60,972 nucleotides of DNA from Planctomycetota bacterium. Lineage in GTDB: Bacteria; Planctomycetota; Planctomycetia; Isosphaerales; Isosphaeraceae. The position numbers and the translations under genes were made by a program. Location: NCBI GenBank assembly GCA_021791715.1, contig JAJYWB010000034.1, forward strand, positions 1-60,972. Reading direction: 5' to 3'. A model generated the notes under the pieces. It was not told the origin of the DNA and searched no databases. It worked only from the letters and a program-made list of their open reading frames with translations. Shown here piece after piece: positions 16,003 through 24,973 of this stretch; positions within the stretch are counted from its first letter, which is position 1; each line of letters begins with the position of its first letter.

Positions 16003-17160
16003 ATGAATCGGGTTCCTGAATTGGACGGTATCCGAGCCTTGGCCGCTTTAGCGGTCGTGATGATCCACGCATATCCCGGGAGTCTGGCGCTCGGCTGGTC
16101 GGCGGTGGATTGTTTTTTCGTTCTTTCAGGGTTTTTGATCACGGGAATTTTGTTACGAAACCGAAATGATCCGAGAATGCTGCTGAATTTTTGGATTAGA
16201 AGAGGTTTAAGGATCTGGCCGATCTATTACATCACAATCTTCGGATTACTGACGGTGTTTTTCATTTTTGGGCGCGACGAACCCGTAACGACGATCGTTC
16301 AAACTCTTACTTATACGCAGAATATTCAGGGATATTTCGGAGTCGGATCGGATCGACAGTTAGGGTCGTTTCATCACGCTTGGACGCTGGCGATCGAAGA
16401 GCAATATTATTGCATATGGCCGATCGTTATACTTTTATGCGGAAGACGTAAAGTGACCGCGATATCGATCTTCCTCCTGGTTTTGCCGTCGATTTTGCGA
16501 TTCGTCGGAATATCGTCGGGATTATTACTGACTCGTTGCGACGGGTTCGCGTTGGGAGCGTTGCTGGCGATTCTTTTCAACGATCCGGCGACGGCGGGGA
16601 GACCGAAGCTTAGGGCGGGATTATTCGCGGCGACCGTCGTCGCGAGCCTCGTCGCCGTATGTTATATTTACATAATTAACATCTCCGATTCGGGCGGGAT
16701 GGTGCAGACGGCGCGTACGAAGAATTTGCTGATTCCCCTTCTGAGTGCGTTGTATTTCGGAATCATCGGCTTGGCGTATCAATTTAGAGGAAGCTCGGCC
16801 ACGGCGTTTCTCCGGATCAGACCGTTGACTTATCTTGGACTTATCAGCTATGGCTTTTATCTTTACCATATACCGATAATAGAATTATCTGAAGTATTTA
16901 TGAACAAGTATCCGTATTTCGCCGGATTCTATCCTCCCAAGGGGGGGCTATGGAGAGGCGTTATCAATATTTCAATAAGTTTAGCGGCCGCGGCGTCGTC
17001 TTGGCGTTTCATCGAGAGTCCCATTTTATCGTTGAAGGATCGTTTTCAATACGCGAAACCTTCCGATCAAATCGTGTTATCGAGCGACGATCGGATCGCT
17101 TCGAGTCGGATCGCGACGCGCCGCGAAACGGAAGAGTCGAAGGCGATCGACCCCGCCTAA
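16003..17160 (+). CDS. Acyltransferase 3 family (OafA/YrhL-like) membrane acyltransferase
   Basis: A 385-aa integral membrane protein with about ten helices. It has the family landmarks ELDGIRALAALAVVMIHA (6-23), with the conserved His, VDCFFVLSGFLITG, then R-RGLRIWPIYY and WTLAIEEQYYCIWP. These enzymes transfer acetyl or other acyl groups to extracellular sugars, lipids or O-antigen; the acceptor here is unknown. The frame is open for another 307 codons upstream, but ATG 16003 is preceded by GGAGG (15989-15993) at 9 nt and begins exactly where homologous proteins begin. The gene has noticeably lower GC than its neighbours. Confidence 0.88.
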   Translation: MNRVPELDGIRALAALAVVMIHAYPGSLALGWSAVDCFFVLSGFLITGILLRNRNDPRMLLNFWIRRGLRIWPIYYITIFGLLTVFFIFGRDEPVTTIVQTLTYTQNIQGYFGVGSDRQLGSFHHAWTLAIEEQYYCIWPIVILLCGRRKVTAISIFLLVLPSILRFVGISSGLLLTRCDGFALGALLAILFNDPATAGRPKLRAGLFAATVVASLVAVCYIYIINISDSGGMVQTARTKNLLIPLLSALYFGIIGLAYQFRGSSATAFLRIRPLTYLGLISYGFYLYHIPIIELSEVFMNKYPYFAGFYPPKGGLWRGVINISISLAAAASSWRFIESPILSLKDRFQYAKPSDQIVLSSDDRIASSRIATRRETEESKAIDPA

Positions 17161-17611
17161 CGCGGCTGAGCCGCGATCGCTCCGACACGACGCGCTCGTA
17201 AGAGCTTTTTGATAATATCACGAAAACTATTAAGCAATCATACGATTAAGCTTTTGCATGCGCGTTCGGGCGTCGCACCCTTATAAGTCCGATTTTCCAC
17301 AACGTCGTTCCACCGACGACGACGCGTCGAATTCTTTGGAATTCCGATAACCCGCCGTCTCGACGATTGGAATTCCGATAACCCGCCGTCTCGACGATTG
17401 GAATTCCGATAACCCGCCGTCTCGACGACCGGATCTAGGAAACCGCCGAAATTCAGGCTGTTTTGACCGTGTACAGCCGTTATGCGCAAGTTTAATAATC
17501 GCGCGTGGGGCCGGGGTATCATTCGAGATCGGTCTTCTCAGAAAGCGCGCGCGGCGATTGGAGGATACGGACGAAGATTTGATGATTTCATACGCATTTC
17601 CGGTTCGGAGC
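17161..17611. other. Repeat-bearing spacer
   Basis: Immediately after the acyltransferase stop there is a CGCGGC-TGA-GCCGCG hairpin (17161-17175) without a T tract. The rest holds the 31-bp tandem repeat listed separately. No gene is supported. Confidence 0.5.
17338..17430. repeat. 31-bp direct tandem repeat, three copies
   Basis: A unit beginning GGAATTCCGATAACCCGCCG recurs at 17338, 17369 and 17400 with a strict 31-bp period; the third copy diverges at its last bases. Each unit contains the palindrome GGAATTCC. There are no spacers between copies, so this is not a CRISPR array. Confidence 0.92.
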
Positions 17612-19414
17612 TCAGTCTTCCATTCGTTTCCAGAGATTCCAGATCTCCGAGCTCGCGATCGACCGCCACGAACCGCCGCGGGTCGGTTTGCCTGCGTCGG
17701 CGCGCAAGAACAAAACATTCGGATGATAACGTTTCAAGAACGGACCGGCGTCGGCTTCGATCCGATCGAATACTTTGAGCCGAGCCGCTAAGACCGCCTC
17801 CTTCGTCCAGGCGGGATTCTCCGATAAACCAACGGCGAAGCGAGCGTCCCCCGCGATCGCCTCGTAACGTTCGCGATCGAAACCCAAAAGCCAAGCGTTC
17901 AGCGCGTGTCGTTCGTGAACCTCGCCGTCGGGTATCAGCGACGCATAGAAACTTTGAGGATCGTCAAACAAATACGCCGATCGAGCGAATAAAATCGTGA
18001 TATTCGCCTCGTGCGGACCCGCGAGCACGTCGTTGGTCGTCAGCTCGGAAAGCGCCCCACGAAGCGGCTCGATTTCTTCCATAACCCTAGAAATCCAAAC
18101 GGTTTCAGGAACGTGAAGCGCCTCGTGAGCACGCCAAGCGACCGAGATCGCGGCCGTGGTCAAAGCGACGACCGAGCCGAAGACGATTAAACCGCGAGGT
18201 ATCTTCTCGAATCGATCGACCGCGAACGCCATGCTCGCCAACAAACACGCCTCTCCAAAAGATGAATACACATAACTCCAATTAGAATTCTCGAATTCAA
18301 TCCCCGTGACGACGGCGTGATTGACCAAACCGAATCCCGCCGCGGTGAAGCACCATAACAACGCGATCGCGCGGCTGCGCAACCAAATCGCCGCGGCGGC
18401 TCCGATCGCGAGCTTCCCCCACGCCCAGATGTTGCGCAAATACATCCTCCGCGTCGGACTCGCGGGGGGAAGTTCTCGCCCCCGCGACATCCGCTCCAAC
18501 ATCGGTTTCAACGCCTCGTCGCCGAGCGTCTTGCCGTTTTGATAAACGTGACCGCCGCCGATCGCGACTCCCCCCGCGACGATCAACGCCGTCAGTCCAA
18601 GCTCGCGCGCGGCCGCGGGACGATCGTCTCGTCGCGTCAAATACCGCACGAAATTCAAAACGACGTACAAACCGGAGGCGACGATCGCCGCGGTCCAATA
18701 GAAGAAATAAAGATAAAAACATAAACCTAAACAGAGCGCTCCCGCGACCGCCCAAATCCGCCGACCCGATCGTGTTTGGAATAAACTCGCGGCGAATAAA
18801 AGTAAAAATGAAAGATTAAGCAACGGAGTGACGACTCGATATTGCCGCAAGGCCTCCGCGTCGTGCAACGGTACGTTCCCCGAGATCAGCCGCCGCGCCG
18901 AAACCACGCTCGACAAAAAGCATCTTCCGTCGATAAAAGCCGGATCGCTCAAACAAACGACGGCGCAGCCGAACGCCCATAAAATCGGTCTTTTCGTCGT
19001 CGAAAACAAAACACGAAAAAGGATGTACAAGCTCGATCCGAATAGAACTCCGCCGACGATTCGCCACAAGATGTTCGTGTGTAAAAGAGAGAATCCCAGC
19101 GCTCGACTCAACCTCGCGAGCGGTACGAATTGCGCCCACGAATATAAACTCGGCACGCGATCCTCGGGAGACGAAAACGGATCGCGCAAGGTCGACTCGC
19201 CCCAATAGGGAGCGCGGGATAAAGCTAAATCATACGCCTCGTTCCCGTCCGCGATATAATCGATCTCGCCTCGATCGAGAAATATCACTAAATGCGGTAA
19301 TGTTGATATAATAATCGCCGATAACACGCACGAACAGAGCGCCGCGACGTCCCATTTCACGCGGCGTCGACGCGATTCGCTCGCCGCCTCGGCATTAGAC
19401 AATTGATTATTCAT
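17612..19414 (-). CDS. Polytopic membrane protein, GT-C-like, unassigned
   Basis: A 600-aa protein with roughly eleven hydrophobic segments and a soluble C-terminal domain of about 150 residues. An acidic periplasmic-type loop after the first helix (GEIDYIADGNEAYDLAL, then LRDPFSSPEDRVPSLYSW) recalls GT-C glycosyltransferases and related planctomycete membrane proteins, but no family can be named. I chose the ATG at 19414 over the GTG at 19453; neither has a good ribosome-binding site. It resembles the membrane protein at 5016 in layout (multi-helix N-terminus, soluble C-terminus) but not in detailed sequence. Confidence 0.75.
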   Translation of the reverse strand: MNNQLSNAEAASESRRRRVKWDVAALCSCVLSAIIISTLPHLVIFLDRGEIDYIADGNEAYDLALSRAPYWGESTLRDPFSSPEDRVPSLYSWAQFVPLARLSRALGFSLLHTNILWRIVGGVLFGSSLYILFRVLFSTTKRPILWAFGCAVVCLSDPAFIDGRCFLSSVVSARRLISGNVPLHDAEALRQYRVVTPLLNLSFLLLFAASLFQTRSGRRIWAVAGALCLGLCFYLYFFYWTAAIVASGLYVVLNFVRYLTRRDDRPAAARELGLTALIVAGGVAIGGGHVYQNGKTLGDEALKPMLERMSRGRELPPASPTRRMYLRNIWAWGKLAIGAAAAIWLRSRAIALLWCFTAAGFGLVNHAVVTGIEFENSNWSYVYSSFGEACLLASMAFAVDRFEKIPRGLIVFGSVVALTTAAISVAWRAHEALHVPETVWISRVMEEIEPLRGALSELTTNDVLAGPHEANITILFARSAYLFDDPQSFYASLIPDGEVHERHALNAWLLGFDRERYEAIAGDARFAVGLSENPAWTKEAVLAARLKVFDRIEADAGPFLKRYHPNVLFLRADAGKPTRGGSWRSIASSEIWNLWKRMED

Positions 19415-20166
19415 ATAATGGCCGCCGCGGGCGATATCGTTCGATCGGATCACATCGAACGATCAAATGAAGTCGATCGCGAAGAATCGAAAAGTCTTAC
19501 AAATGATAGCTCGATTTCCATCAACGTCAAGCGTCCGGCGGTATCAATCGGGCGCATCTTGTCAAATCGAAAGAGCGAGTCGACCGATCACCCCGTTAAA
19601 CCTCGTACTCCCCCATTCTCGCGATCCGATTCCACCGATATCTTGCCGACCGCCGCGTCATCGTGAAACAACGGAATCAATCTCAACGTCTTTTCTCGTC
19701 GATCGACCGCGATCCCGATCCCGATTCGGCCTTCGCTTGGATGAACCGACCGGCCTCCGAACGACGATCGATTAAAGAAATCAATGATTCATTGCTCCAG
19801 CCAAGCGAAAGTGTTGAAGATTGTGCGACCTCGCGGCCTCGGTACTCGGTCCGTGAACCAAAATCGATCCGATCCGAAACGAAACAAACACGACAACCGG
19901 GCTGTTATCCCGGAGAATCGCATCCTAGATCGAACAATCGACCGCGCCGAACATTCCCAGCCTAGCTCATTCGAGCGAATCGTCAAGGATTACGATCATG
20001 CTCGGAATTTTGTCTTCATTTCGCAGCGCCGGCGAGCGAACCGCCAATAAAACAGCAATTGCGGAAATCAGTCGCCTTGATTAGCTTATACCGACGTAGC
20101 GTACTAAGTTTATCTCGCGATCGATACCTCACCGTAAAACGGCCGGTTAACCCTGGGTAATCAGAA
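19415..20166. other. Long spacer between divergent genes
   Basis: I see no supported gene in this interval. Several short rightward frames overlap one another but have Arg/Ser/Pro-dominated translations typical of non-coding GC-rich DNA. A loose TTGATT (20077)/TACTAA (20102) pair with 19-bp spacing might serve the methyltransferase gene. Confidence 0.5.
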
Positions 20167-20949
20167 ATGACGACACAATTAATAAGAACTTATTTGCATT
20201 TTCTGATTAACTTTCGCAACGGCGCCGAAATGATTCGCACTTTACGAGGCGGACCTCCGTGCGTGCAAGCCGTCCTTTGGAACGGAGTACGACTGAATCA
20301 TCCCAAGGACAAAGACGGACTCGTCTCCGTCCTCCAAGAACTTTGGATCGACCGCGGATTCCTCCCTCCAGGATTCTACAAACCGCGACCCGGCGACGCC
20401 GTGATCGATTGCGGCGCCCATATCGGCATGTTTTCGATCCTTGTCGCTCGATCGTATCCGAATTGCAAAGTCACTTCGTTCGAGCCGCATCCGGAGAATT
20501 ACCAATTCCTCGCGTCGAACATCGCGGCCGCGGGCCTAAAAAACGTGTCGATCCAACACGCGGCCGTCGGACGCGAACACGGTTTCGGATTCATGTCGGG
20601 AGATGAAAACAAGCGCACACTTGATTATACGCTCAACCGGCGAACCGAGACTACCGAAAAAGACGAACGGGACGTCGAGATCTACACGTTGGCCGATTTA
20701 TTCATAGCGGCGAAGACCGATCGAATCGCCCTGTTAAAGGTCGACGTCGAGGGTTCCGAGAACGAACTTTTCGTCGACGCCGATCAAGATATTCTCCGCC
20801 GTATCGACCGGATCGCGATGGAATACCACGACAACCTCCGCCCTGGAACTCTCGACTTTCTTCGCCAAAAGTTCTCGCCGACCCATGAGCTTACAATCAA
20901 GCCGAGCCCGTCGAACGATTGCGGGATCCTCCTAGCGCGACTTCGGTAA
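20167..20949 (+). CDS. FkbM-family SAM-dependent methyltransferase
   Basis: A 260-aa protein with the FkbM Rossmann core: VIDCGAHIGMFSILVAR (about 79-95, SAM loop), SFEPHPENYQFLASNI (motif II acidic residue), LLKVDVEGSENELF and a following AMEYHD. FkbM enzymes O-methylate sugars, polyketides or glycolipids; the substrate is not evident. The gene is isolated from other biosynthetic genes. The start at 20167 has only a weak GGGTAAT upstream, and length is normal. Confidence 0.9.
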   Translation: MTTQLIRTYLHFLINFRNGAEMIRTLRGGPPCVQAVLWNGVRLNHPKDKDGLVSVLQELWIDRGFLPPGFYKPRPGDAVIDCGAHIGMFSILVARSYPNCKVTSFEPHPENYQFLASNIAAAGLKNVSIQHAAVGREHGFGFMSGDENKRTLDYTLNRRTETTEKDERDVEIYTLADLFIAAKTDRIALLKVDVEGSENELFVDADQDILRRIDRIAMEYHDNLRPGTLDFLRQKFSPTHELTIKPSPSNDCGILLARLR

Positions 20950-21167
20950 AAACGACCAATCACGCGACGACATCTAATCGATATTCACATGTTTTGCTCG
21001 ACTAACCGCTGGTCCGGCGCGCCCCCGCGACGCCCCGCCGCGAAACGACTCCAAAACTCACAACAAGTGATTACACCTTAGGAGTAATTAATTAATTAAT
21101 TATTAGTCTCGCGAACGTCGGCCCTCCCTGGCCGATCCGAGCGTTCCTCCGCTCGCGTTCGCTCGAC

Positions 21168-24100
21168 TCACCGCGCCGCCGACGCCGCGGCGACGGGTGA
21201 TTTTTGCGGAATCTGCTTAAGCAGAAGTTCGATCGCGCTCTCCAACTGACGATCACGCCCCGCCAGATTGTCCTCGGGTGAATTCTCGACGAACACATCG
21301 GGCTTCACTCCGCCGTTCTCCATGTTCGTCGTGTTCGTATCCGCCAGATAAACTCCCACTCCGGGCGTTCGAATCGTCGAACCGTCGACGAGCGAATAAC
21401 TCCCCGTGCCGATCACAGCCCCCATCGTCGGCGTCCCCACGAGCTTGCCCAATCCCAACGCGCGGAAGCCCGCGGGGAACATCTCGGCGTTCGAAGCCGA
21501 TCGCCAATTCTGCAACACCGCCTTGGGACCGAAAAATCCCTCGAACGGACGCGATGTCGCCTCGGTTCCTCGAGGTCGCCACACCTCGTAAGGCCGACGC
21601 ACCAAAATCGACAACAACTCCTGCTCGATGTTCCCACCGCCGTTGAACCGTTCGTCAATAATCAACGCCTCCTTGTGCTGATATTCACGCAATTCCTTCT
21701 CAAACCGACGGAGCGAAGGCTGATCCATCGCCTTGATATGTACATACCCGATACGCCCGCTCGAAGCCTTGTCGACAAGCTCGCGACGCTCGCGCACCCA
21801 CCGCTCGTAACTCAAGTCGGCGAAAGCCGAAGGCGAAAGCGGCTCGAGCCGGATCGTCCACGATCCCTCGTCGGTCGGCTTCGAATTGAGCGTCAGCCGA
21901 ACCTTGCGATTCAGCCGATGCGCCAGAATCTCCCAGTAATTATCCCCCGCCTTCACCGCCGCGCCGTCGATCGCGATCAAATAATCTCCCTTCGAAACCT
22001 TGATCCAATCCTTGTCCGCGGGGCCTTCTTCGTAGATATAAGTAACTTTGTAACGTCCGGCGGATTCGTCGGGAACGAGATCGAAGCCGAGACTTCCCGC
22101 GGCGAACGAGCTTTCGCCGCCGCCGCCGCCGCGGCGTTCGGGCGCCGCGGTCGCTCCCGTGTGCGAAGCGTTCAACTCGCCGATCATCTCGTTGATCACG
22201 TTCATCAGCTCGTGCGTATCTCCCACGTGCTCGACGAGCGGACGATATTTCAGGCGAATCGCATCCCAATCATATCCGTGCATCTTCGGATCATAGAACC
22301 GATACTTCATCGTCCGCCACGCGTCGTCGAACATCGCGAGCCATTCGGCCGGTTTATCGATTTTGACCCGCGCCAGGAATTCGACGCGTTTGCGCCCCGG
22401 GATCGCCGCCGGAGCTCCACCGGAATCTCCCGTCGGCGCCGCGCCCGGGGTGTCGGGACGAGCCCCTCCCCGCGCCGCGAGGCCTCCGCCGGCGGGTCCT
22501 CGACCTCCTCCGCCGCCGCCTCCCACGGAAGTCGAATAAACCGATTCCCCCTCTTGATAAAAGAGCGTTCGACCGTCTCGCGTGAGCGCGAGCCCGGAGA
22601 TCCCGCCGAAACCGCGGCCGAAGCCCCCCCTCGGGGTCGGCGGACCGCCCGATTGCGCCGGCTCGCGTTGCACCCCCGCGACGATCCGATTGAACCGCTT
22701 GCCGTCGTCTTCAATCACATAGATCGACGAACTCATGCGTCCGCCGCCGCCGATTCCAGGCCCCGAACCCGCTCCAGCCCCCTCGGACGCGACCGCGTAG
22801 ATCGTTTTTGAATCCAGACCCGGCAGGAACGAGAAGACCGAAAGCGACCGCGCCGTGACACGCGTACGCCGCTTAAGCCCGCTCCAATCGATATTGGCCT
22901 CGCGCACCGGTTGAGCCCCTCCGGGCCTCGTTCCCGCGAACATCCCCCCCGCGGCGCCTCCGGGTCGCCCCGGGGTCGATTCGTCGGCCTCCTCGGGATC
23001 GCGATCCAACCGCTCGAGCGGAACGACATACAGCCGAGACTCGGGACGCTCGCCGCGATTCGCGTTCATCTCGCCTTCGGTGCGAACGAAATACAACTTA
23101 AGACCGTCGGCCGAGAATTTGGGATCGCGCTCGCGAGCCGCGTCGAACGTCGCTCTGTGTTCTTCGCCGCCTGTCGACGGGATGAGCATAATATCACTTG
23201 AACGCGCGAGATCGGGTCGTGAAAACGCGATCCACTTGCCGTCGGGAGACCAAGCGGGGGTTCCCAGCGGGCCGTGATTCGACGACGCGAGCTTTTTCGT
23301 CTCGCCTTCAAGATTGCATGTATAAAGATCTCCGTCGGATGTGGTGAAGGCGATCCGTTTACCGTCGGGGGACCAGACGAAGCTCGACTTGAGCGAATCG
23401 ACGTCGGTCAATTTTTTGGGAGGTTTCGAGCCGTCGGCGGGGACGAGATATATTTCCTCGCGCGCGCCGCCGTCGCGGTCCGAGACGAACGCGATCGTTT
23501 TGCCGTCGGGAGAATAATCGACATAACGCTCGCGGGGCGGACCCGACGAGATCGCGACGAGTTCTCCCCCTTCTGAGGTCGCCGCGGTGAAGATCTCTCC
23601 ATGAATCGAAAACGCGATTTTTTTGCCGTCGGGAGCGGGAGAAAAATCGTCGACCTGCGAGCGGAACTCGCGGTAAACCGTCAGATCGTCGTGCGGTTCG
23701 GCCGCGAGATCGAGCCGGATCGGCTTCGCCTCCTTTTTATCAATATCCCATTTCCAAATGATATTATCATGCTCGAAGACGATCGTTTTCCCGTCGGCCG
23801 AGATCGACGGCTTGCGCACGTCTCCCGATCCGAACGACGTGACTTTCTCGGCGTTCGCCTTCCCTCCCGATTCGGCGACCCGCCAGATGTTCGTCAGTCC
23901 GCCGCCGTCGCGATCGCTCACGAAGTAAATGTATCCGTCGCGACCCCACATCGGCCACGAATCCATCCCGTCGAAATCGGTCAGATCCTCGAACGTTTTG
24001 GACGCGAGATTCATCACCGTGACGTCGCTTTGATACGCTCCACGATAATATTTGCGCCAATATGCTTGCGATTTTCGATTGATCGCGATTTTCGTTCCGT

Positions 24101-24608
24101 CGGGCGAGAAACACCCCTGAACCCCCATATCGGCGCCGACATCACGCGGCATTCCCCCGTCGACCGAAACGACATAAAGCTTGCCCATGAACGATTCGCC
24201 GCGGCGACTCGAAAACAAAACGTTCTTCGAATCGGGCGACCAGCCGAGAACGTCGTCCTCGGCGGTGTGAAACGTAAGCGCCTTGGGACGCCCCCCCACG
24301 ACCGGAACAATGTAGACATCCATATTTCCCGATCGATCGCTCGAAAACGCGATCCATTTGCCGTCGGGCGAGAACCGCGGGTCGATATCGCGCGCCGTGT
24401 GCGCCGTGATCCTTCGCGCGTCGCTCCCCGATTCGTCCGCGGTCCAAATATCGCCAAGGTAATGGAACGCGATGCGACCGTTATGATAATGCGGGCTGCG
24501 CGCCAGCTTGATTTCGGCCGCAGTCGCGTGCGACGACGAAGCGAGGCCGAGAACGATCGAGAAGACGATCGTCGTGATCGATTGTTTCATCATATGCTGT
24601 GTGTCCAT
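21168..24608 (-). CDS. Tricorn protease homolog (S41 family), secreted
   Basis: A 1146-aa protein with an N-terminal signal (helix about 7-28, ending HATAA). Beta-propeller repeats with SPDGKWIAFSSDRSG-type blades occupy about 30-560. A Gly/Pro/Arg-rich linker region follows (about 560-740), including a GGGGGGG run. The tricorn core comes last: helical C1 (WLAMFDDAWRTMKYRFYDP), a PDZ domain (KVSKGDYLIAIDGAAV) and the C2 peptidase domain (GRIGYVHIKAM, IIDERFNGGGN, then SASNAEMFPAGFRALGLGKLVGTPTMG). In classical tricorn the nucleophile lies in a GSDGD-type motif; here the aligned words read ASNAE, keeping the Ser. It probably degrades oligopeptides outside the cytoplasm. Confidence 0.9.
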   Translation of the reverse strand: MDTQHMMKQSITTIVFSIVLGLASSSHATAAEIKLARSPHYHNGRIAFHYLGDIWTADESGSDARRITAHTARDIDPRFSPDGKWIAFSSDRSGNMDVYIVPVVGGRPKALTFHTAEDDVLGWSPDSKNVLFSSRRGESFMGKLYVVSVDGGMPRDVGADMGVQGCFSPDGTKIAINRKSQAYWRKYYRGAYQSDVTVMNLASKTFEDLTDFDGMDSWPMWGRDGYIYFVSDRDGGGLTNIWRVAESGGKANAEKVTSFGSGDVRKPSISADGKTIVFEHDNIIWKWDIDKKEAKPIRLDLAAEPHDDLTVYREFRSQVDDFSPAPDGKKIAFSIHGEIFTAATSEGGELVAISSGPPRERYVDYSPDGKTIAFVSDRDGGAREEIYLVPADGSKPPKKLTDVDSLKSSFVWSPDGKRIAFTTSDGDLYTCNLEGETKKLASSNHGPLGTPAWSPDGKWIAFSRPDLARSSDIMLIPSTGGEEHRATFDAARERDPKFSADGLKLYFVRTEGEMNANRGERPESRLYVVPLERLDRDPEEADESTPGRPGGAAGGMFAGTRPGGAQPVREANIDWSGLKRRTRVTARSLSVFSFLPGLDSKTIYAVASEGAGAGSGPGIGGGGRMSSSIYVIEDDGKRFNRIVAGVQREPAQSGGPPTPRGGFGRGFGGISGLALTRDGRTLFYQEGESVYSTSVGGGGGGGRGPAGGGLAARGGARPDTPGAAPTGDSGGAPAAIPGRKRVEFLARVKIDKPAEWLAMFDDAWRTMKYRFYDPKMHGYDWDAIRLKYRPLVEHVGDTHELMNVINEMIGELNASHTGATAAPERRGGGGGESSFAAGSLGFDLVPDESAGRYKVTYIYEEGPADKDWIKVSKGDYLIAIDGAAVKAGDNYWEILAHRLNRKVRLTLNSKPTDEGSWTIRLEPLSPSAFADLSYERWVRERRELVDKASSGRIGYVHIKAMDQPSLRRFEKELREYQHKEALIIDERFNGGGNIEQELLSILVRRPYEVWRPRGTEATSRPFEGFFGPKAVLQNWRSASNAEMFPAGFRALGLGKLVGTPTMGAVIGTGSYSLVDGSTIRTPGVGVYLADTNTTNMENGGVKPDVFVENSPEDNLAGRDRQLESAIELLLKQIPQKSPVAAASAAR

Positions 24609-24973
24609 CGAAGCCGGTTCAAGGTTCGTGACGATTCCGGACGATCGGCGGCGGAGAACGATCGTGTTCGTCGGACCGAGTGGAGAAGTCGCGGTCCGAA
24701 CGGAACGGATTCTTTATCTTAGCGACGAACGGCCGGGAACGGTCCTGAAAAAACGCGTGTCGGGCCGGAGAAATTCGGACTCGATCCGAGCGATCCGCGT
24801 GAGGCGCCATGTGCTCGAAGATCGCGGCGTCATCCCTAAGCCGAAAACCGCCCGCCAAACCCGCGATTGTTTCTGAAATCAGGCTCGAGATTCCAAAATC
24901 AGCCCTCTAAACTCCCGGTTCAAACCGTGACGATCCGAAATCAACACGCGACGATCCGCACACGTTTTCGCCG
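24609..24973. other. Spacer between leftward genes
   Basis: No gene is supported. The sequence lies between the lipoprotein gene stop and the tricorn start and would contain the tricorn promoter; no clear boxes or terminator were found. Confidence 0.4.

Noticed and set aside
17338..17430. Possible CRISPR array
   Set aside because: The 31-bp units are directly adjacent with no spacers and no cas genes nearby.
23601..24722. 373-aa rightward frame opposite the tricorn gene
   Set aside because: It is the antisense shadow of a strongly supported protease gene; composition is Arg-dominated and no start signal exists.
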